Shown here: positions 58,419 to 64,000 of the stretch, piece after piece | Numbering within the stretch: position 1 is the first letter of the stretch | How the letters are laid out: every line of letters begins with the position of its first letter | Source of the DNA: Bradysia coprophila | Taxonomy: Eukaryota; Arthropoda; Insecta; Diptera; Sciaridae | Assembly (NCBI RefSeq): GCF_014529535.1 | Contig: NW_023503374.1 | Location: 6,696,001-6,760,000, forward strand | Direction: 5' to 3' | Length of the DNA: 64,000 bases | Program-made: the position numbers and the translations under genes | The notes under the pieces: model-generated | The model's input: only the letters and a program-made list of their open reading frames with translations | Database searches by the model: none | Told to the model about the DNA's origin: nothing

Positions 58419-58750
58419 TAAGGCTCGGAACAGGTCAGGTTTACCTGAAACTGAACTGAAATTACCTGAAACCTGTTTGGACCTGTTCCTGATTCTAAAA
58501 AGTTTGACCTGACCTGCATTGACCTGAAACTGAAAGTGCTAGTCAGGTCAGGTAAATCAGGTCAGGTTTCAGGTCGACCAGTGCAAGTTATCAGGGATAA
58601 CTGAAACCTGACCTGACAGGTTTCAGAAATTCAGGTTCAGGTCAGGTCAGGTAATCTTGAAAAAAATTACCTGACCTGACCTGACCTGAATTTTCAGATG
58701 GCTACAATTTTTTACTGCGGTCGACCTCGGTCAACCTATTCCGAACCTTA
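58419..58750. mobile_element. Inverted-repeat element filled with CAGGT / ACCTG arrays
   Basis: Ends TAAGGCTCGGAACAGGT (58419) and AACCTATTCCGAACCTTA (ending 58750) are TIRs. The interior is dominated by the pentamer CAGGT (as CAGGTCAGGT or with TTT spacers) and its complement ACCTG, dozens of copies in both orientations, so the whole element can fold on itself. The same family occurs at 56343 and, degenerate, near 63320-63380. No TSD is certain. Confidence 0.65.
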
Positions 58751-58754
58751 ATTT

Positions 58755-58950
58755 CGTTCCAGCCATTCTGGAAAACCCTAGCCTTCCACTGATTTACGAA
58801 GGAGTAGAGAGTTGAAAGCGACACAGGAATACCTGGTTCGTGTCCATACAGCGGAGTGCTCGATGCTGTTCTCGCAAACTCATCTGCTTCTTCGTTATCT
58901 TCGAGCTCACTGTGGCCGGGAACCGGGAACTCAAGTAAGGCAAACTTGAC
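58755..58950 (-). pseudogene. LINE RNase H domain fragment
   Basis: The minus strand reads VKFALLEF, then VPGHSELEDNEEADEFAR, then GHEPGIPVSLSTLYSFVNQW. The H-S-x3-x-N-E-x-A-D core is the end of the RNase H domain of I/R1-type non-LTR retrotransposons, and the Pro-rich and Trp-containing stretch is the usual following region. A stop precedes it and the CAGGT element adjoins its far end, so it is an isolated fragment. Confidence 0.7.
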
Positions 58951-59009
58951 ATGTTTTTACCACGGACTCACGTGTGGAACGTCTCTACATTCCAAAGCCA
59001 ACCAGAAAG

Positions 59010-59615
59010 TTTTTCTCTTACTGTACACTCAATGTTCTTCAAATAAAAAAAAAACGAATCTAGCTGTTGCGGGATTTGAACTCTGTACCTAATGTTCACC
59101 AGCCGAAAATTACGGAACTAAACAAAATTGTTTGCAACAATACGTCACTACATGAATTCTTTTGCAAAGTTTTAAATTACCTTCAAAAGAAAGGAGATTG
59201 AAACTTGAAAACTTTGTTTGAATTTATTGTGATGTTTTCGTCTTACTTCACTTTCAATTAAAAAAAAACGAAACTGACTCTAGCTGGATTCGAACTCGGG
59301 ACCTCCTGTTCTCCAGCCAAAGAAATGCACAATTAAACACGAATGTTGCGAACATGCCAGTTGTTCGTGTTACACCGTTTATTCTACACCACTAGACTAG
59401 TATTGTTAATCAAAGAAAATTGTTGAATGATCTCTAAAAGGTTACATACAAAGTCCTAAACGTGATTTTTGAACAAGAGAAGGGAAATTTAAATGGAAAG
59501 AGAGTGTTTGAATTTAATGTTTTCGTTATACTACACTTTCAATTTGAAAAATAAAAAAAGTGAATCTGGCCGGCACGGGATTTGAACTCGGGACCTCCTG
59601 TTCTCCGAGCGACGA
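59010..59615 (-). repeat. Three diverged tandem units with tRNA-like box B (SINE-like)
   Basis: Three copies of a block, about 220-285 bp apart, share ATGTTTTCGT..ACTTCACTTTCAAT, an A-rich run, then on the minus strand GGAGAACAGGAGGTCCCGAG followed by a box B (GTTCGAATCC at about 59285, GTTCAAATCC at 59580, weaker at 59075). The middle unit also has a box A-like TAGTCTAGTGG on the minus strand (about 59385-59395). Spacing between boxes is longer than in a tRNA. Probably a degenerate tRNA-derived SINE or SINE-like tandem; no intact tRNA fold. Confidence 0.4.
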
Positions 59616-59855
59616 TTACATAATACCATCAAATTTGCGCGCCATCTTTAGTAAATGTAAAAAAGGACTACATGAGGTAATTGGATCTGATAACATCTGT
59701 GCTTGTGTTTCGATTAGGACAAATGTCATTTTGAGACAATGATTTTTATCATATCCTCAATCATAATCTGCATAGCCTTCCATACCAAATAAACGATTGC
59801 ATTGTTGTAAAAAAATCATCAACACCCTTTCATTCGATCTAATCCAGTGCCTATA

Positions 59856-59963
59856 TTAGCGAAAATATTTTCAGATTTTCGTGAATTTTCGCAAAAAGTT
59901 TTTTTTGTGAAAATTTGAGAAATTTACGAAAATTTGAGAAAATTCGTGAAAATATTTTCGCGA
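59856..59963. repeat. Palindromic GAAAATTT-rich stretch
   Basis: GCGAAAATATTTTC near the left is matched by GAAAATATTTTCGC near the right, with repeated TTTTCG / CGAAAA and AAATTTGAGAAA blocks between. Low-complexity foldback. Confidence 0.45.
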
Positions 59964-60590
59964 ATGTATCTAATCTGTTGAAGATTCTCAACTTTATCTT
60001 GTATTATCTTGAAGGTTATGATGGTGTGTATTGTGTAATGCTGAGAAAGTGTTCATATTCTGTGGAACATAAGACATTTTTCAACATTAAAGGCCATCAG
60101 AACTACGTGAATAAGTCAGAGAGAAACCAGTGAATTCTGAAATGTGACTTTGTGTCTTTATCCGAAAATATCAGTGCATGCCATTATTCTGTCTAAATAA
60201 CAAAAGCTCATCGTTCTATTTTTATCACTTCTGTCTATTTCTGCAGTCAAGTTCACTAAATTTATAAACGTTCCTAAATCATTAACATGAATACTTACTA
60301 ACAAAGCCATTTTCAAAGAATTGCATAGAAGACATTTAGTACAGAAACCTACGAAATGATTCTCATTAAGTAGGAAGAGTGCTAGTGGACCCCCTAAACT
60401 GTATAGAAGAAAGTGTCGAAAAATGTTAGGTATCACTCAAGGACGTACAAAATTGTATGGAATTGAAAATGATATTGTAGGCCCCATTCCCATAGACACT
60501 TTTTATCAGGAAGCTACGTACACTAGTTTTCCGCATTTTTACACATTTTGTGGACCCTCATGATGATTACTATGAACGATGGATAGGTAC

Positions 60591-60720
60591 TAGCTTGAAC
60601 GAATACCAATAGAACGAATGCCAGCATGATCGAATACCAGAGTGAGCGAATACCAGAAGGAGCGAATACCAACTTGAGCGAATACCAGCATGAGTGAATA
60701 CAATAAGCGAATACCAGCAT
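60591..60720. repeat. GAATACCAGCATGAGC minisatellite, left half
   Basis: About seven degenerate units of 16-18 bp, GAGCGAATACCAGCATGA-like. The array stops abruptly at CAGCAT next to CAGGGG (60721) and resumes at CAGCAT at 62175. Confidence 0.75.
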
Positions 60721-62174
60721 CAGGGGTCGTACTACTCCTTATTTTCCTGATTTTCCTTATTTTTGAAAAAACCACCTTATTCCTCCTTATTTTTGAAAAA
60801 GTTCCTTTTTTTTCCTTATTTTTCAATAATTTTGACGAGAAAACTACATTTTTGGATAACAGATAATAAAAAAAAATCGCTGCGCGGCAGAATACTGAGC
60901 AATAGGGTCATCGTAAATCTTCACCCGATCTCCTACTGCTAGTAAACAAACCATAGAAATGTAGTTCCTTGTTGTCGATTTTACCGAAGAAAAATATCCA
61001 CGTGGATTACAGTAATTTTGCTACCTTCCCACTCAATGGGAAGAGCGGTGTTGAAGAAGGGGAGGGAGGGTAGAATTGAAGGTAACGGACGAATGTTTGG
61101 AAAGAATTGCATCTGTCTCACGCTAAAAAGGGCGGTCATACTAAGTCAGTTAAAACATCGACTTTACAAAAAGTCAGTCTAAGAAACAATCTAACGACAA
61201 TAGAGCACAGTGGGGGAGGGGGTCCCAAAGTTTCAAAGTGTGCGACCTGTTGGAGGCTTGAAAAGGTCAATGGAATCTACCTGTTCCAAGTCATCTATGG
61301 GAAGAATCATTATTTTATTATTTCACTGATGTACTAAGAGGGAAACTTTCCCAACAAACTATTTGGTTGTAGATCACACTAAAAAACAAGACCTACATAA
61401 ACTTAAATTCATTTGATCAAATTATTGTGTTGTTTACAAATTTGATATAATTCTGACCTCAAATCTCTACTTCACCTAAAAGAAAATTAAGGAATGTAGC
61501 ATATTGAGAAATGTACAGTTTTATCCTGAGGTTCAAAACACGACCTACAACCAATGGAATGTTGTAAAGAGCCATAGTCTTATTTTGTGGGTTGTGTGGA
61601 TTATTTGTATTAATATTTACACGTAAATATTCACAGTCCACAAAAAAAAAACAATTGACATGGTATAAGAAAGTAGCTGTAAGCTAAGGTTAATAATTTC
61701 AAATTAACTTTTACTATTAAACCATGGTAATTCATAGGCCGCGTTCAGGAACGAAAAATTCTTCACTGAGTGAACATTCGTTTCGTTGAGTTAACGCTGT
61801 CAAGTTTAACTTTGAGGTTAGATTTCTCACGATGTACTTTGGTCGTGAAAGTTTACCCAGATGTCATGAACGTTTCGTTTCTGAACGTGGCCCATTGCGT
61901 TTAAGTGGATTTAAGTGGATTAAATTAGTGTAAAATCGTTGAATATGGGTATGGGAATTTTTTAAAAACTTCGTAATTTTTGATTATGAGCCTAAAAAAG
62001 CGTGCAAGGGGTTGTGCGTATAAAAAATCATCAAGATTTTTACCCAAAAATTTACTTCCAAGCTCCTTATTTTCTCCTTAATTTCAACCGAAAAATTCCT
62101 TATTTTCTCCTTATTTTTTTAAAAAACCTCCTTATTTCCTTAATAAGACACGTCATTTTTGAGTGCGAGGTCTG
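60721..62174. mobile_element. hAT-like insertion (1.45 kb) splitting a minisatellite, with CCTTATTTT arrays at both ends
   Basis: The left end is CAGGGGTCGTACTACTCC and the right end, inverted, is CAGACCTCGCACTC, only partly alike. The same minisatellite lies on both sides and CAGCAT abuts both ends, consistent with a 6-8 bp target duplication within a repeat unit. Just inside are same-orientation arrays of CTCCTTATTTTT-like units (about 60735-60825 and 62060-62145). The interior is noncoding and contains a smaller MITE at 61737-61892. Confidence 0.6.
61737..61892. mobile_element. Small nested MITE
   Basis: GGCCGCGTTCAGGAACGAAA (61737) and TTTCGTTTCTGAACGTGGCC (ending 61892) are inverted with two or three mismatches. 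156 bp, noncoding, no certain TSD. It lies inside the 60721-62174 insertion. Confidence 0.65.
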
Positions 62175-62316
62175 CAGCATGAGTGAATACCAGCATGAAT
62201 GAATACCAGCATGAGTGAATACCAAAATGAACGAATACCAGCATGAGCTAATAGTAGCATGAGCTTAATACCAGCATGAGCTAATACCAGCACGAGCTAT
62301 GAACGAATAACAGCAC
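62175..62316. repeat. GAATACCAGCATGAGC minisatellite, right half
   Basis: Eight or so units of the same 16-18 bp motif as 60591-60720, in the same orientation, with variants such as GAGCTAATACCAGCAT. Confidence 0.75.
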
Positions 62317-62389
62317 CAAAGAAGACAGAAGAGATTGAGTTAAAAGAAAATCCGATTAGGCTCTTGGAAAAGTGCAATTTTATTTTGAA

Positions 62390-63110
62390 ATAATCGTTTC
62401 CGTTTATTTTCCATATTTTTGTTTTTTGTTTACTTTTTATAATAATTAGCAATTGTTTTTGTTTAAATGAATTGAATTTATTTTTTCACAAAAAAGATGG
62501 CAGTTTGTCTCTTGTTTTCCATTTATACTTTAAATATAACTTTGTTGTTTCTTTTATTTATTTAATTTAACGTGATTTTCTAGAGAATATTTTTTTTTTG
62601 TTTAGCTCATTTATTAGAAATAGAGGACACTATTTTTTAGATATAAATTTTTCAATCGGATTGTATGGGTTCTTCTTTTTATAATTTTTTTTGTTTTGTT
62701 TTTTAAATGTATAATAAGTCTAACCAACAGATAATTTTATTCTTAAAAATTACATTTATAAATAATTTTTTTTTTGTTTTTGTTCGATGAAAATAAATGT
62801 GTACACCGAGCGTTAATTTTAATTTTTTAATTAAAAAAAAAAATGAAGGAAAAATTGCAACAATTATATTGGTTTCGTTTTGTTTGTGTATTTTCTTTTA
62901 GTTGTATTCGTCATAAATACGCAATAGAATAATTTAAAAACTAAAAAGGAAGTAAAACAATAAAACAAATAAAATTTTAAAATATTTTTTCTTTTCTTTT
63001 CTTCTTCTTTTTTTAAAAAAAATGTGTTGTGTTGTACGTACAAAAAGCGATTTTTTTTCATTTTTTTTCTTCTTTTTTTTATTTTTAATAAAAAAGCAAA
63101 CATTCATTCT
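62390..63110. other. Second T-rich, gene-free block
   Basis: The plus strand is rich in T runs with few C or G, as at 3480-5110. The right end switches to mixed A and T runs (about 62930-63090). No frame or repeat unit recognised. Confidence 0.35.
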
Positions 63111-64000
63111 TATAGCTTTGGAGAGAGATAGAGAGAGAGGATTGCATATCGTTCTAGGTGTAATATAATAAGGATGTTGATTTTTGTAATGTGAAAAAAA
63201 TTATTCACAGAGTTTTTCCACTCGAGAGGTGAATAGATGTCACTATTCTCTATGGTGAATCTACAATATTGAATTTTATCTCAAATTCAAACTGATCAAA
63301 CTGGTTGGAATAAAGGTAGAGGTAGAGGCCAGATCAGGTTCTTTTTCCAAAATTACCTGACCCGAACTTTCTAGTCGACCTAGCTTTGCTATGAACAAAC
63401 AAGAAAAGATTTTCAAAAGACATCAGTGCCATCTGTTCACGTCTCGAATGTATCTCTCCAGATTTAATCGTTTTTTTTTGTGTTAAAAAAATAGTTTGGG
63501 TTTGTCATCAAAAATATTTGATTTATGGGCGGTAAAAAACTGAATTTTCTTCACTTTTGCTACACATCAAACCTTTAGTGTGCTTATTATTTTAGACAAA
63601 ATAGACAAGGATTCCCTCAAAATTTCTTAACGAAAAAGAATTGTAGCTGCATAACGTTCTAATTTTATCCGAAAATTAAATTAAATCAAAAATTCGTGAC
63701 GTTTTAAAGAACCGGGATCGTTTTTGTGGTTGTCCATCATTTTATCACTGACTTTAAAAGAAACAAATTCTACAAAATATTCGACTCTGCAATTATATCT
63801 ACAAAATATTTTTTTTTCTTTTAGTCCTAAGCAATGGGTCAAGGCTATTACCGAATACGAATAGTTATAGAATTCAAATTTAGTTTTCTTCTTAAAAAAA
63901 TACGAATCCAAATACAAAATGTGTGAGAAGATTTTCTTGTTTTCTTTTAATTTTAATAAATGCAAATAATGTATGCAAAGTAAACGCGATAGCAGAGCCA
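63111..64000. other. Intergenic end of window
   Basis: A short GA-rich microsatellite lies at about 63120-63140 (GGAGAGAGATAGAGAGAG). A degenerate CAGGT-family remnant is at about 63320-63380 (AGATCAGGTT, TTACCTGACC). Otherwise nothing recognisable. Confidence 0.4.

Noticed and set aside
62864..63103. 79-codon Lys/Phe-rich frame
   Set aside because: Low-complexity translation of A and T runs.

Overview
This is a roughly 64 kb window of AT-rich eukaryotic nuclear DNA, most likely from an insect and probably a dipteran. The evidence is one multi-exon gene with short GT-AG introns whose protein reads as an insect vesicular monoamine transporter (VMAT), a nuclear-type tRNA-Ser gene, and a typical insect mix of non-LTR retrotransposons, a hAT DNA transposon and many short foldback elements. 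The species cannot be fixed from the sequence alone; a nematoceran fly is only a guess from composition and intron sizes.

Layout. 1-2.0 kb: 3' part of a decayed non-LTR retrotransposon, cut by the window edge. 2.4 kb: a tRNA-Ser(AGA) gene. 3.5-5.1 kb: a strongly T-rich block without genes. 9.2-9.5 kb: a large foldback element with a 9-bp target-site duplication. 10.1-19.2 kb (minus strand): the VMAT gene, nine coding exons that join in frame to 514 codons, with a 5.8 kb first intron holding two small inverted-repeat elements. The 5' noncoding exon and promoter of VMAT lie at higher coordinates and were not identified. 19.2-46.7 kb: a long stretch with no convincing gene, containing a second 9-bp-TSD element, a LINE RNase H fragment near 30 kb and a nested set of inverted repeats at 35-36.3 kb. 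46.7-50.0 kb: a complete hAT transposon with matching terminal inverted repeats, a perfect 8-bp target-site duplication and a transposase gene broken only by one 7-bp tandem duplication. 50-64 kb: repeat-rich DNA with TA-flanked foldbacks, arrays of a CAGGT motif inside inverted repeats, a LINE RNase H fragment, tRNA-related tandem units, minisatellites interrupted by hAT-like insertions, and a second T-rich block.

The only gene likely to make a functional host protein is VMAT, which would load dopamine, serotonin, octopamine, tyramine or histamine into synaptic vesicles. Everything else that codes is transposon-derived and broken. The most unusual signal is a group of three elements (45.7, 57.0 and 60.7 kb) with the same architecture: short terminal inverted repeats, then minisatellite arrays just inside both ends that run in the same orientation, each element using a different repeat unit.
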